DNA of 64,000 nt from Nocardia sp. NBC_01329 (lineage in GTDB: Bacteria > Actinomycetota > Actinomycetes > Mycobacteriales > Mycobacteriaceae), in contig NZ_CP108381.1 of assembly GCF_035956715.1 (NCBI RefSeq), positions 5,550,001 through 5,614,000 on the forward strand, in the 5' to 3' direction. The notes beneath the pieces were generated by a model. That model saw only the letters and a list, made by a program, of their open reading frames with translations, was not told where the DNA came from and did no database searches. Shown one piece after another: positions 17,190 to 25,980 of this stretch. Both the position numbers and the translations under genes were made by a program. Every line of letters begins with the position of its first letter. Positions within the stretch are counted from its first letter, which is position 1.

Positions 17190-18452
17190 TCAGCCGGCCG
17201 AAGTCAGTAGCTCGGTGCCGACAAACGGCACCAGAGCTGCGGGAACCCGGACCGAACCATCGGCTTGCTGATGGTTCTCCAGCAGCGCGACCAGCCACCG
17301 CGTAGTGGCGAGCGTGCCGTTGAGCGTGGCGGCGGTTTGCGGTTTGCCGTTCTCGTCTCGATAGCGGACCGATAGCCGGCGGGCCTGGAAGGTCGTGCAG
17401 TTCGAGGTCGAGCTGAGCTCACGGTAGGTGCCCTGGCTGGGGACCCACGCCTCGCAGTCGAATTTCCGGGCGGCCGAACTGCCCAGATCACCGGCCGCGA
17501 CATCGATGACCCGATAGGGCACATCGAGGGCCGCGAGCATCTCCCGCTCCCAGGCAAGCAACCGCTGATGCTCGGCGTCGGCATCCTCGGGACGGGTGTA
17601 GACGAACATTTCGACCTTGTCGAACTGGTGCACCCGGATGATCCCGCGGGTGTCCTTGCCGTAGCTGCCGGCCTCGCGCCGGAAACACGACGACCACCCC
17701 GCGTAACGCTTGGCGCCCGCACCGAGGTCGAGGATCTCGTCCGCGTGATAGCCGGCGAGCGGCACCTCGGAGGTGCCGACCAGGTACAGGTCATCCTCCT
17801 CCAAGTGATACACCTCGGCCGAGTGCTGTCCCAGGAAACCGGTCCCCGCCATGATCTCGGGCCGGACCAGCACCGGCGGGATCATCATCGTGAACCCGTT
17901 GGCCACCGCCCGCTGCGCCGCCAGTTGCAGCAGGCCCAGCTGCAACAGCGCGCCGTAACCGGTGAGGAAGTAGAACCGCGAACCGGAGACCTTCGCGCCG
18001 CGCTCCATATCCATCAACCCGAGCGACTCGCCCAGATCCAGGTGATCACGCGGCGTGAAATCGAACTCGGGGATCTCGCCGACGGTCTCCAGCAGGACGA
18101 AATCGTCCTCCCCGCCCGCGGGCGCACCGTCCTGGACGACATTGGAGATCGCCCGGTGCGCCTCCTGCAGTTCGGCCTCGGCGGTGTTCTGCGCGGCCTC
18201 GGCTTCCTTGACCCGGACCGACATCTCCTGGGCCTGCGCCAGCAGGGCGGGGCGATCTTCCTTGCTCGCCTTACCGACCTGCTTGCCCATGGCCTTGTGC
18301 TCGGCACGCAATTTATCGGCGGTCGCGATCGCGGATCGGCGCGCGCTGTCGGCCGTGAGCAGCGCGTCGACGAGGGCCGGGTTCTCGCCCCGGGCTCGCT
18401 GCGAGGCGCGGACCAGCTCGGGATCATCGCGCAGGAGGCGGAGGTCGATCAT
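17190..18452 (-). CDS. serS: seryl-tRNA synthetase
   Basis: A 420-residue class II enzyme charging tRNA-Ser. The N-terminal coiled coil (about residues 30-105, RAEHKAMGKQVGKASKEDR onwards) grips the tRNA. The catalytic domain has motif 2 (SCFRREAGSYGKDTRGIIRVHQF) and motif 3 (NGTLATTRWLVALLENHQ). Start is the ATG at 18452. It is divergent from the septum-formation gene with 144 bases between, the same arrangement as serS and Rv3835 in M. tuberculosis. Confidence 0.97.
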   Translation of the reverse strand: MIDLRLLRDDPELVRASQRARGENPALVDALLTADSARRSAIATADKLRAEHKAMGKQVGKASKEDRPALLAQAQEMSVRVKEAEAAQNTAEAELQEAHRAISNVVQDGAPAGGEDDFVLLETVGEIPEFDFTPRDHLDLGESLGLMDMERGAKVSGSRFYFLTGYGALLQLGLLQLAAQRAVANGFTMMIPPVLVRPEIMAGTGFLGQHSAEVYHLEEDDLYLVGTSEVPLAGYHADEILDLGAGAKRYAGWSSCFRREAGSYGKDTRGIIRVHQFDKVEMFVYTRPEDADAEHQRLLAWEREMLAALDVPYRVIDVAAGDLGSSAARKFDCEAWVPSQGTYRELSSTSNCTTFQARRLSVRYRDENGKPQTAATLNGTLATTRWLVALLENHQQADGSVRVPAALVPFVGTELLTSAG

Positions 18453-18596
18453 GGCTGATCAGCGTAATGGTCGCGGAATTTCCAACTCAACCGAGTATCG
18501 CCCCGCCCGGCCCGAACGGCTTCCGCAACACACCCGCCATACCGATCGGCCGGGTTCGTGGCACGTTCGGGTGCTGCGCTGCCATGATGGACCGCG

Positions 18597-19847
18597 ATGT
18601 CCTCCGAAACTGAGCCCACCAACCGGCGCGGCCCCCGCGGCGCCCAATCGTTGCGCTCTCGTGCCGCCCGGCCGGGTCGCGGTCGCAGGACCGATTCCGC
18701 GCGTCCGCGGTCCGACGGTCCGGCATCGCCCGATACCCCGGGCCGGGGTTCGGCGGCCGAGCAGCGCCGTAACCGAACCCGCTCCCCGGGCACATCCCGC
18801 CGCACCGGTGGCAAACCGCGGCGGATCCCGGCACCCAGGTTGCGTTGGGGGCTATTCGCGGTGGCTGTGGGCGCGGTGGTCGCGGCTCTGGGCACCATGC
18901 TGGTGAGCGGCTTCGACAACGATTCCAATCTGCAGGCCCGCGGCCCGAGTGGTTCGGTGGCCAAGGCCGACAAGGTGTTCGCGTCGGTCGGCACGGGTGA
19001 CTGTCTCACCTGGACCAGACCGGACCATTCCGATCTGGTCGAACTCGATTGCGCCGACGACCACCTCTTCGAGGTCACCGAGACCATCGATCTCGACCAC
19101 TACCCCGGATCCGAATTCGGTCCCGACGCACCGTGGCCCGATTCCCTGCGGCTCACCGAACTCCGCGAGGAACACTGTGTGCCCGCCGCCGAGCGGTATC
19201 TGAACGGGAAGCTGGATCCGCGCGGCCGCTACGCCGTCGGGCTGATGTACCCGAGCAACGACGGCTGGTTCAATTCCGGCGATCGGATCCTGCGCTGCGG
19301 GCTGCAGGTTCCGGGGCTCAGCGGTAACCCGGTCGCCACCACGGGCCGGGTGGCCGACGGCGACCAGTCCAAGGTCTACGAATCGGGGGTCTGCCTCGGT
19401 ATCAGCCAGAACCTGCCGACCGATCCGATCGACTGCGCCCAGGAGCACGCGGTCGAGATCGCGGCCACCGTCGACCTGTCGCAGCACTTCCCCGGTGGCC
19501 CACCGGCCAAGGAGAACCAGGACCGGTTCATGGAGGCGGAGTGCGCCCGGCTCACCAACGACTTTCTGGGCGGCCCGCATGTGCTGCGGGACAAGACGCT
19601 CACGGTGTTCTTCGATTTCATCGATGTACGCAGTTGGCTGGCCGGTAGCCGCAAACTCGACTGCATGATCGGAAAGGGCGCCGACCAAGAGGGATTCGCG
19701 CCGATCGTGGGTCCGGCGCGGGGCAAATTGCTCATCAACGGCCAGGAACCGGTGCCGCCACCGAACTCCGGGCGCTCCACCCCCAAACCGCTCCCCGGCG
19801 CCGCCCCGCTGCCCCCGCAGCCGGAACCTCGGCCCGCCCCCCGGTAA
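18597..19847 (+). CDS. septum-formation family membrane protein (Rv3835-like)
   Basis: A 416-residue protein. The first 80 residues are basic and low-complexity (RSRAARPGRGRRTDSARPRS), probably cytosolic. One membrane helix follows (about 84-105, LRWGLFAVAVGAVVAALGTM), then an outer domain with a repeated septum-formation module. Each module has a conserved cysteine pattern (GTGDCLTW, ELDCADDHLFEVT, CLGIS, DCAQEHAVEIAATVD). The tail is Pro-rich. The family (PF13845) is named for a link to septum formation, but biochemical activity is not known. The zincin gene downstream starts 13 bases later and is likely cotranscribed. Confidence 0.87.
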   Translation: MSSETEPTNRRGPRGAQSLRSRAARPGRGRRTDSARPRSDGPASPDTPGRGSAAEQRRNRTRSPGTSRRTGGKPRRIPAPRLRWGLFAVAVGAVVAALGTMLVSGFDNDSNLQARGPSGSVAKADKVFASVGTGDCLTWTRPDHSDLVELDCADDHLFEVTETIDLDHYPGSEFGPDAPWPDSLRLTELREEHCVPAAERYLNGKLDPRGRYAVGLMYPSNDGWFNSGDRILRCGLQVPGLSGNPVATTGRVADGDQSKVYESGVCLGISQNLPTDPIDCAQEHAVEIAATVDLSQHFPGGPPAKENQDRFMEAECARLTNDFLGGPHVLRDKTLTVFFDFIDVRSWLAGSRKLDCMIGKGADQEGFAPIVGPARGKLLINGQEPVPPPNSGRSTPKPLPGAAPLPPQPEPRPAPR

Positions 19848-19860
19848 CCGGGACACCTCG

Positions 19861-20211
19861 ATGCCGGTTCACATGTCCGAGGCTCGATTCGAGGAGCTGG
19901 TCGGTGATGCGCTGGACCAGATCCCGGCCGAGCTGACCCGCGCCATCGACAATGTGGTGATCCTGATCGAACCGCGTAATCCCGACGAACCACATCTGCT
20001 GGGGCTCTACCACGGGATCGCGCTGACCGAACGCGACAGCCACTACGGCGGCTCGCTCCCCGACACCATCACCGTCTACCGGGACACCCTGCTGGAAGTG
20101 TGCGCCGACGAGACAGAGGTGGTCGAAGAAGTGCGGATCACCGTGATCCACGAAATCGCACACTATTTCGGGATTGACGAAGAGCGTCTCCATCAGCTGG
20201 GATGGGGTTAA
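19861..20211 (+). CDS. minimal zincin-like metallopeptidase family protein (Rv3836-like)
   Basis: A 116-residue single-domain protein with the zinc motif HEIAHYFGIDEERL (HExxH plus a downstream Asp/Glu) near residue 97. It belongs to the small metallopeptidase family known as DUF1025/zincin-like. No signal peptide or membrane segment is visible, so it is cytosolic. An ATG at 19861 and an internal ATG (MSEARFEEL) four codons later are both possible starts. It follows the septum-formation gene by 13 bases. Substrates are unknown. Confidence 0.88.
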   Translation: MPVHMSEARFEELVGDALDQIPAELTRAIDNVVILIEPRNPDEPHLLGLYHGIALTERDSHYGGSLPDTITVYRDTLLEVCADETEVVEEVRITVIHEIAHYFGIDEERLHQLGWG

Positions 20212-20384
20212 GCTCAGTCTGGTCCACGCAACAAACCGGCAGGGGATGCAAGGGCAGGGGCTGGGCCTACCGGAAGAAGTTCTGGATTCGATGGAACCGT
20301 CAGCGGGGGTATCGCGTCCGATCTACTCGTAGGGGGAATTCTCGTGGTTCCGCCCAAGAGCCGCCACAAGAAGGAGTCGAGGAC

Positions 20385-20717
20385 ATGATTGGCAATGTCG
20401 ACGTCACACCGGAGCTCATCCTTGCCGCTGCGGTGGAGCTGGATCTGCTTGCCGACCGGCTGTCGGGAGTGGCCGCGCTCGCCGTGCCCACCACCTATGT
20501 GGTGCCGTCCGGCGCCGATGAGGCTTCTGTGCACGGAGCGATGCATATGAACAAGGCCGCCGCCACCCATCAGACCTCGCTCGCCCAGGCCGTCCTCGAA
20601 CTGCACCACACCGCCGCGATCCTGCGCACCCAGCTGGCCCAGTACCTGGTTCAGGATGCGGCCTCGGCGGGTGTCCTGGCGCTCACCGGTGCGCCGTTCG
20701 GGTCGATCGCCGTCTAG
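20385..20717 (+). CDS. PE-family protein
   Basis: This 110-residue helical protein carries Pro-Glu at residues 9-10 (MIGNVDVTPELI), the position that defines PE proteins. The two-helix body is short, with no C-terminal extension. The ATG at 20385 follows AAGGAG by 8 bases; a longer in-frame extension is rejected for lack of such a site. PE proteins pair with a PPE partner and leave through a type VII (ESX) system. The PPE and EspG genes directly downstream complete the set, although no ESX machinery lies in the window. Confidence 0.85.
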   Translation: MIGNVDVTPELILAAAVELDLLADRLSGVAALAVPTTYVVPSGADEASVHGAMHMNKAAATHQTSLAQAVLELHHTAAILRTQLAQYLVQDAASAGVLALTGAPFGSIAV

Positions 20718-20820
20718 CGGTCGCCGCGAATACCGGTGCCGAGGAGCAGAGCACGGTGACCACGCATACGCGGCGAGAGCGCCGATTCACCATCGATAGT
20801 TCACAAGGGGAGAAACAAGC

Positions 20821-21984
20821 ATGACCGCAGGTATCACCGGGGTGTTCTGGCTGCCCAGACTCGCCGAAGGGAATTCGATTGCGCTGAACGCGGGCTCGCA
20901 CGCCATTCCGATGAGCGCGGCCGCCGGTGCCTGGGGTGGTCTCACCGGCGCATGGGTGGATGCCACGGCCACCGTCGTCCGGGTGATGGCCGAGCTCGGC
21001 GTCGGTATGCAGAGCGTCAACGGTATCGGCGCCCTGGCACGGCTGATCGGATTCACCGGCTGGGCCGAGCAGCAGAGCACCATGGCCGCCGCCCTCGGCA
21101 CCAAGGCCGCCTCGCAGGCCACCGCCTACACCGTCGCCTCGATCGCCATGCCGAGCCTCCCCGAGATCGTGGCGGTGAACACTGCCCGCGCGGCAGCGCA
21201 TTCCACCGGCGGTGTCCTGAACGGCACCTCCGAGATCGCCGAAGCCGCCAAGGCCGCAATGGATCTGCGGGCCGCGCTCACCATGGAGACCTACGAGGCG
21301 GCCATCACGGCCACCGTGCTCACCCCCGGCGAGTTCTTCACGCCGCCACCGATCGCCAACGGCGCCGGCCGGGTCGATTCCTCCTCCGCGGACGACGCCA
21401 TGAAGGAAGCGAACGGCGATCCGGTGAAGATGCTGGCCGCGGCCGGAAGCGCGCTGGCGCAGAACCCCGGATTGGCCAGCGCCGCAACGCAGGCGGCGAA
21501 TGTGGCCGGTTCGGTGGCGAGCACCGGTGTGACCACGGTCGGAAACCTCGGGGCGAACGCCCTTGTCGCGGCCACCAGTTCCGCCGCTCCGGCACCGGCC
21601 GGCGTGGCATCGCTGGCGCCCATGGTGACCGGTGCCGTCGCCGCCACCACCGCGGCGACGACCCGGACAGGCGGTTCGCCCAGCGGTTCGGCGCTCGGCC
21701 TGAACAACGGCGGGCTGAAAGTACCCGAGGGCTGGGGCGCTCCGGCGAACGGCACCGCGCCGGCGGCCGAGACAGTCGCGATGACACGCGGCGAAGCCGC
21801 ACCGGTTCGCCCGGCCGGCACCGGCTCGCCCTCCAGCCCGCTGCTGGGTAACTCGCGCGGCACCACCGGCGAGGACGACCAGGAACACGACGGTGCCGAA
21901 TTCCTGCGCGGTGACCATTTCGCCGACGGTCGCTACATCGCCGACGGTGTGATCGGCGGCGAACCGCCACGAGCGGACAAGTGA
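20821..21984 (+). CDS. PPE-family protein with degenerate PPE motif
   Basis: A 387-residue secreted-type protein. The N-terminal 170 residues align with the PPE domain (NSIALNAGSHAIPMSAAAGAWGGL; then the WxG turn as FTGWAEQQ), but the Pro-Pro-Glu position reads LPRLAEGNS, so the eponymous motif is not kept. The C-terminal half is Ala/Gly/Thr-rich and low-complexity, ending in an acidic tail (DDQEHDGAEFLRGDHF). GGGGAG precedes the ATG. It starts 103 bases after the PE gene and overlaps the EspG gene by 4 bases, the expected order for a PE-PPE heterodimer with its chaperone. Confidence 0.85.
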   Translation: MTAGITGVFWLPRLAEGNSIALNAGSHAIPMSAAAGAWGGLTGAWVDATATVVRVMAELGVGMQSVNGIGALARLIGFTGWAEQQSTMAAALGTKAASQATAYTVASIAMPSLPEIVAVNTARAAAHSTGGVLNGTSEIAEAAKAAMDLRAALTMETYEAAITATVLTPGEFFTPPPIANGAGRVDSSSADDAMKEANGDPVKMLAAAGSALAQNPGLASAATQAANVAGSVASTGVTTVGNLGANALVAATSSAAPAPAGVASLAPMVTGAVAATTAATTRTGGSPSGSALGLNNGGLKVPEGWGAPANGTAPAAETVAMTRGEAAPVRPAGTGSPSSPLLGNSRGTTGEDDQEHDGAEFLRGDHFADGRYIADGVIGGEPPRADK

Positions 21985-22811
21985 CAGTGCTCGGTGCAGG
22001 GCGCGGGCCGTCGACACTCGCGGCGGTCACGCTGTCCCTCGACGAAATGCAGTACCTCCTGGAGGCACTGGACATCGATGAGGTACCCGTGGTGCTCGAC
22101 GCGCGGGGTCGTTACGACAACCAGGTCGACCACGACGCCGCGATGGAGGCAGCCGCCCGGTCGCTCGCCGACCGGGATCTGCTGGAGGGTGAACGAATTC
22201 ATCCCGAGCTCGAGGATCGCCTGCGTGGCCTGTACCGGCCGCATTGGGTGGTGGCGCTGCGACTGATCGTCGCGGGGCAGGTGAGCCGGATGTGCCTGGC
22301 GAAGGGCGACGACCTCGTGGCCGTCGCTCTCCGGGGGCCGGAGTCCTATGTGATAGACGAGGCCGGCGACGACCTGCCCGGTCCGGTCATCATGGCGCTC
22401 GGCCCGGCCGAGGCTCTGGAACTCACCGGGATGAACGCACCCACCGAACGGTTGGTCCCGATCTTCGACGACGCGAATGATCCGGCGGCCACCGCGGCTC
22501 GGCTCGCCGAGGTCGGCAATCCCCCGAGAGATGCGCAGGCGATCGCTTCGGCGATGGCGCACTGCGAGTCACACGCGGAGATCGCCGGGGTGGTGTACGG
22601 CGACGCGAGCCGCGATATCGCGGAAAACCATATCGCCGTATTCGGTACTCGCGCGGGCCGCTTCATCGCGACGGCCAGCCGGGCCGACGACGGCACCAAA
22701 TGGACCTCGTTCAGCAGCGGAACCACCGCCCGGCTGCGACTCGCGCTGCAGGACCTGATCCAGTCGCTGCCCGAACGCGCCGCATTCCCTCGGAACCCGA
22801 AACTCGCCTGA
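21981..22811 (+). CDS. espG: EspG-family type VII secretion chaperone
   Basis: A 276-residue cytosolic protein of the EspG family, which binds the tip of cognate PE-PPE dimers and keeps them soluble for export. Recognisable parts are LSLDEMQYLLEALDIDEVPVVL at the start, the central VALRGPESYVIDEAG and the C-terminal LRLALQDLIQSLP. A GTG start at 21981 overlaps the PPE stop (GTGA), so the two are translationally coupled. EspG members are specific to their own ESX system. Which system serves this set cannot be told here. Confidence 0.85.
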   Translation: MTVLGAGRGPSTLAAVTLSLDEMQYLLEALDIDEVPVVLDARGRYDNQVDHDAAMEAAARSLADRDLLEGERIHPELEDRLRGLYRPHWVVALRLIVAGQVSRMCLAKGDDLVAVALRGPESYVIDEAGDDLPGPVIMALGPAEALELTGMNAPTERLVPIFDDANDPAATAARLAEVGNPPRDAQAIASAMAHCESHAEIAGVVYGDASRDIAENHIAVFGTRAGRFIATASRADDGTKWTSFSSGTTARLRLALQDLIQSLPERAAFPRNPKLA

Positions 22812-22818
22812 CCGCGAG

Positions 22819-23481
22819 TCAGCCCATCGGATCGTCGGCGCCGGCCTCGGCCTGCACACCGAACGGCGGGGTGAAATGGCCCCAGCGGGCACATTCCCAG
22901 CCGCCACCGGGCAGGGGGACGAGCTCGATCGTCTCGGTGTTGTCCAGGTGATTGTTGGTGCTGAACGGGGGCGCCACCCCGGCCAGGAACCTACCGACCA
23001 ACCGCATGGCGGCACCGTGGGTGACCACCAGGACATCCCCGTCGGCGCCACCGTCCAGGAACTCGGTCCGCAGCGCGGTGACAGCCGGGATGAAGCGGTC
23101 CAGCACATCGCGGGCCGATTCCCCGCCGTCGACTCGCTCGTCGAGCCGACCCTCGTGCCATGAGCGGTAGATCGCTTGGAAACGGTCGTGGGCTTCCTGG
23201 CTACCGAGGCCGTCCAGATCACCGAGTTGCACTTCGTGCACGCCGTCACGCGGCGAGGCGACTACTCCGGTAGCGGCCTCGATATAGCCGGCCGTCTGCC
23301 TTGCACGCAGTGCCCGAGAGTGGAACAGGGCGCGCGGCGGGGTGAGCAGGGCCGAACCGAAAGCCTTGGCCTGGGCCGCGCCGCGTTCGGTCAGCGGGAG
23401 GCCGGGGAGTTTCGTATCCAGGATCTTGGCGACATTTCCTTCGGTTTCACCGTGTCGCACCAGGATCAACTTCGCCATCAT
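22819..23481 (-). CDS. histidine phosphatase (phosphoglycerate-mutase-like, Rv3837c-like)
   Basis: A 220-residue branch-1 histidine phosphatase. The catalytic histidine is in LVRHGETEGN, the second arginine/histidine pair in SRALRARQTAGYIE and VVTHGAAMRLVGRF. Such enzymes remove phosphate from small metabolites or proteins; the name phosphoglycerate mutase is often assigned without proof. GGAGG lies just before two adjacent ATGs (23481 and 23478). It follows pheA by 64 bases, as in mycobacteria, and converges on espG with 7 bases between the stops. Confidence 0.9.
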   Translation of the reverse strand: MMAKLILVRHGETEGNVAKILDTKLPGLPLTERGAAQAKAFGSALLTPPRALFHSRALRARQTAGYIEAATGVVASPRDGVHEVQLGDLDGLGSQEAHDRFQAIYRSWHEGRLDERVDGGESARDVLDRFIPAVTALRTEFLDGGADGDVLVVTHGAAMRLVGRFLAGVAPPFSTNNHLDNTETIELVPLPGGGWECARWGHFTPPFGVQAEAGADDPMG

Positions 23482-23545
23482 GGCACCTCCTTCGAAGCTG
23501 GTACATGCGGTGCGCGGAGACCGCGGCGAAGGCGGAGGTATCGCA

Positions 23546-24463
23546 TCACAGGTCGGCCACCCCCTTGCGTAGCTGTGTCAACCAGAGCGCGGCATCCTCG
23601 TCCGAGGGCGGCGGGGTGCCGGTCGCCGAGGTAGCGGGCCAGGATCCGAGGAACCGGATCCGCGCGGTGCGGTGGAGCGCCTTGAGCGCCTCGGCCACCG
23701 CAGCGTCTTCGATATGGCCGACGCAATCCAGATAGAAGCGGTAGGTGCCCATACCGGTACGGGTCGGCCGTGATTCGATCCGAGTCAGATCGATACCGCG
23801 GGTCGCGAATTCGGCGAAAGCGCGCATCAGCGAACCGGGCATATTCGGTAGTTCCTCGAGCACGATCGAGGTCCGGTCGGATCCGGTCGGGGCGGGCGCT
23901 ACCCGTGGGGCGGTGACCAGGACGAACCGAGTGATCGCCTGATCATGGTCGGCCACCCCGGTGGCGAGCGCGATCAGTCCGAGCCGGTCCCCGGCGAGTG
24001 TGGTGGAGACCCCGGCATCGGCCAGTCCGGCCGCTACGTCATCGGCGGCAGCGGCATTGGAGTTCGAGGTGTGCAGCGCGACCTCGCCCCAGGTGTGCTG
24101 CACCCACTGCCGGACCTGCGCGAGCGCGACCGGATAGGCCGCGAGTGTCCCCACAGCCTCGATCAGCGTGCCCGGCCGCGCGACAATGGTGAAGCTCACC
24201 TCCAGTTCGACCTCGGCGATGATCTGCAATCTCGGGCCGAGCGCCAGCGAATCCAGGGTCGACGAGATCGAGCCCTCTACCGAACTCTCGATCGGCACCA
24301 CTGCCGCGACCACCTCGCCCGCCCGGACCAGCTCCAAGGCAGCAGATTGGCTGGGCGCGGCGATCCGCTCGACCGGCCCGTCGAAGGACCCCGAGGTCTC
24401 GAATTCGGCGAGGGCCATCTCGGTGAAAGTTCCGGACGGACCGAAATAGGCGATACGCGGCAC
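23546..24463 (-). CDS. pheA: prephenate dehydratase
   Basis: The 305-residue enzyme converts prephenate to phenylpyruvate in phenylalanine synthesis. The catalytic domain begins VPRIAYFGPSGTFTEMALAEF and contains VPIESSVEGSISSTLDSL. The C-terminal ACT domain holds the phenylalanine-binding TRIESRPTRTGMGTYRFYLDC, so feedback inhibition is expected. The GTG at 24463 matches the usual start; an in-frame GTG at 24505 would add 14 residues not seen in relatives. It is stand-alone, with no chorismate mutase fusion, as in actinobacteria. Confidence 0.95.
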   Translation of the reverse strand: MPRIAYFGPSGTFTEMALAEFETSGSFDGPVERIAAPSQSAALELVRAGEVVAAVVPIESSVEGSISSTLDSLALGPRLQIIAEVELEVSFTIVARPGTLIEAVGTLAAYPVALAQVRQWVQHTWGEVALHTSNSNAAAADDVAAGLADAGVSTTLAGDRLGLIALATGVADHDQAITRFVLVTAPRVAPAPTGSDRTSIVLEELPNMPGSLMRAFAEFATRGIDLTRIESRPTRTGMGTYRFYLDCVGHIEDAAVAEALKALHRTARIRFLGSWPATSATGTPPPSDEDAALWLTQLRKGVADL

Positions 24464-24615
24464 GTCTACGAGACTACTGGTGCGCACACCGGGCCCGTCG
24501 GTCACCGGATCCGGGCGATCCGGGCGGACCGTTGCGCCGCCCCTCGGTCGGGCTGCCGACGCGATCCTCGGCTATCGCCGCGGCCGGGCCGGTGGACCCG
24601 TCCGCCGCTCGCCGA

Positions 24616-25068
24616 TCAGCCCAACGCCGCGCGCAGCGCCCTTTCCAGTTCAGCGGGGTCATCGCTTTCGATCCCGAGCAGCACCGCACGGACCGCGTCG
24701 ATCGCGCCGCCGGAGAGTCCGTTCAGGAATTCGGTATCCGGTTTGCTCAAGGCAGCGCGAATATCCTCTCCGCACAGTGCCGCCGCAGTACCGGCGACGA
24801 CCGAGAGCGCGCGGTCGACGGTATCGCAGCGGGCGGTGAAACCGTCCGGGCTGTGTGCGGCCGCGGCCAGCAGATCGGCGACGCGCTCGTCGGAAAGAGC
24901 CGGGTCGACAATGCGTTTACCGGTGAATGTTCCGGTCGGCACCACCAGGCCGTCGACCAGTCCATGTTCGGTTACGCGCTTCGGCACGGTCAGCTCGACA
25001 AGTACCGGCTGCGATTCACCAGCTACCACTGCTCGATCGTAAGCGCAGACCGATTCCGGCCGGCTCAC
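24616..25068 (-). CDS. hypothetical protein
   Basis: A frame of 150 residues with normal amino-acid composition and helical stretches (DERVADLLAAAAHSPDGF, LSGGAIDAVRAVLLGIESDD). The first part resembles a beta-rich head (LVELTVPKRVTEHGLVDGLVVPTGTFTGKRIVDP). I recognise no family. The GTG at 25068 and an internal GTG at 25029 are both possible starts; neither has a strong ribosome binding site. It sits between pheA and the iron box, where M. tuberculosis has no counterpart that I recall. The overlapping plus-strand frame looks like a shadow. Confidence 0.55.
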   Translation of the reverse strand: MSRPESVCAYDRAVVAGESQPVLVELTVPKRVTEHGLVDGLVVPTGTFTGKRIVDPALSDERVADLLAAAAHSPDGFTARCDTVDRALSVVAGTAAALCGEDIRAALSKPDTEFLNGLSGGAIDAVRAVLLGIESDDPAELERALRAALG

Positions 25069-25159
25069 GCCCGCGACCGCCGCCTCGCGACGAGCACGGT
25101 GGCGGATCCGATTCGGCGAGGGCCGGTGTCGATGCTCTTGCGCCGCACTCGACTTTAAC

Positions 25160-25178
25160 TTAGCTTAGGTTAACCTAA
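25160..25178. promoter_or_regulatory. IdeR/DtxR iron box
   Basis: The sequence TTAGCTTAGGTTAACCTAA matches 17 of 19 positions of the consensus TTAGGTTAGGCTAACCTAA. It lies 43 bases before the start of the DUF2470 gene, in a patch of AT-rich sequence that likely contains the promoter. IdeR with iron would repress this gene. The mycobacterial counterpart Rv3839 is known to be IdeR-repressed. Confidence 0.88.
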
Positions 25179-25221
25179 TTAACGCTTTGTGAAGTCGGGC
25201 ACGCCCGCAATGGAGGTACCG

Positions 25222-25980
25222 ATGGCGCCGACCGCCCCCGCCCCGTCCACCGCCGAACGAGTCCGCAGCGCCTGCGCGCACGCCGAACAGGCGGTGCTCG
25301 CCGTTCCCGGCGCCGACCCCAGCCCGGTGTCGGTGCACTTCCTGCGCCAGTGCGGGGATGTGTTGATCGCGGTACCGAACGACAGCGCGGCGGTGTACGC
25401 GGCCGGCACGGCGATCGCGGGCGCCCCCGCCGTCCTCGAACTCACCGACCACGCCCCACTCCCCCTACGCGAACCCGTCCGCTCCCTGGTCTGGTTACGC
25501 GGTTGGGTCCGCGGCGTCCCCGCCCGCGCCCAGCGCACCCTGGTCACCGCCGTCGCAGCGGAACATCCGCACCCCAGCCTCCTCGATATCGGCCACACCA
25601 CCACCCTGCTGCGCCTGGTCCTGAACTCGGCCGTCGTGGCCGATTCCTCCGGCGCCGAATCGGTCTGTGTCGACGAACTGCGACTGGCCACACCCGACCC
25701 CTTCTGCGATATGGAATCGGCGTGGCTACAGCACCTCGACGCCGACCACGCCGATGTCGTTGCCCAGCTCGCCCGGCACCTACCGGCGAAACTGCGCCAC
25801 GGCCGCATCCACCCCCTGGCCATCGACCGCTACGGCCTCACCCTGCGCATCGAGGGCATAGACGGCGACCACGACTTCCGGCTCCCCTTCGCGACCCCGG
25901 CCGAAGACGTCGAGGCCTTGGGACGCGCGGTCCGCACTCTGGCCGGGTGCCCGTTCCTCAACGGCCTACGCCGCGGCTGA
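25222..25980 (+). CDS. DUF2470 domain protein (Rv3839-like), iron-regulated
   Basis: A 252-residue cytosolic protein. The C-terminal 80 residues (ESAWLQHLDADHADVVAQLA, then HPLAIDRYGLTLRIEGIDGDHDFRLPFATPAEDVEALGRAV) form a DUF2470 domain, found in heme-binding and FMN-binding split-barrel proteins. The N-terminal half has a split-barrel-like pattern. The ATG at 25222 is chosen because GGAGG lies 5 bases upstream; two in-frame starts further up are weaker. Together with the iron box it suggests a role in heme or iron use under starvation. The reaction itself is not known. Confidence 0.85.
   Translation: MAPTAPAPSTAERVRSACAHAEQAVLAVPGADPSPVSVHFLRQCGDVLIAVPNDSAAVYAAGTAIAGAPAVLELTDHAPLPLREPVRSLVWLRGWVRGVPARAQRTLVTAVAAEHPHPSLLDIGHTTTLLRLVLNSAVVADSSGAESVCVDELRLATPDPFCDMESAWLQHLDADHADVVAQLARHLPAKLRHGRIHPLAIDRYGLTLRIEGIDGDHDFRLPFATPAEDVEALGRAVRTLAGCPFLNGLRRG

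Noticed and set aside
24532..25158. Plus-strand frame opposite the hypothetical 24616 gene
   Set aside because: It starts antisense to the pheA leader, is Arg-rich and has no ribosome binding site; the minus-strand frame is more natural.
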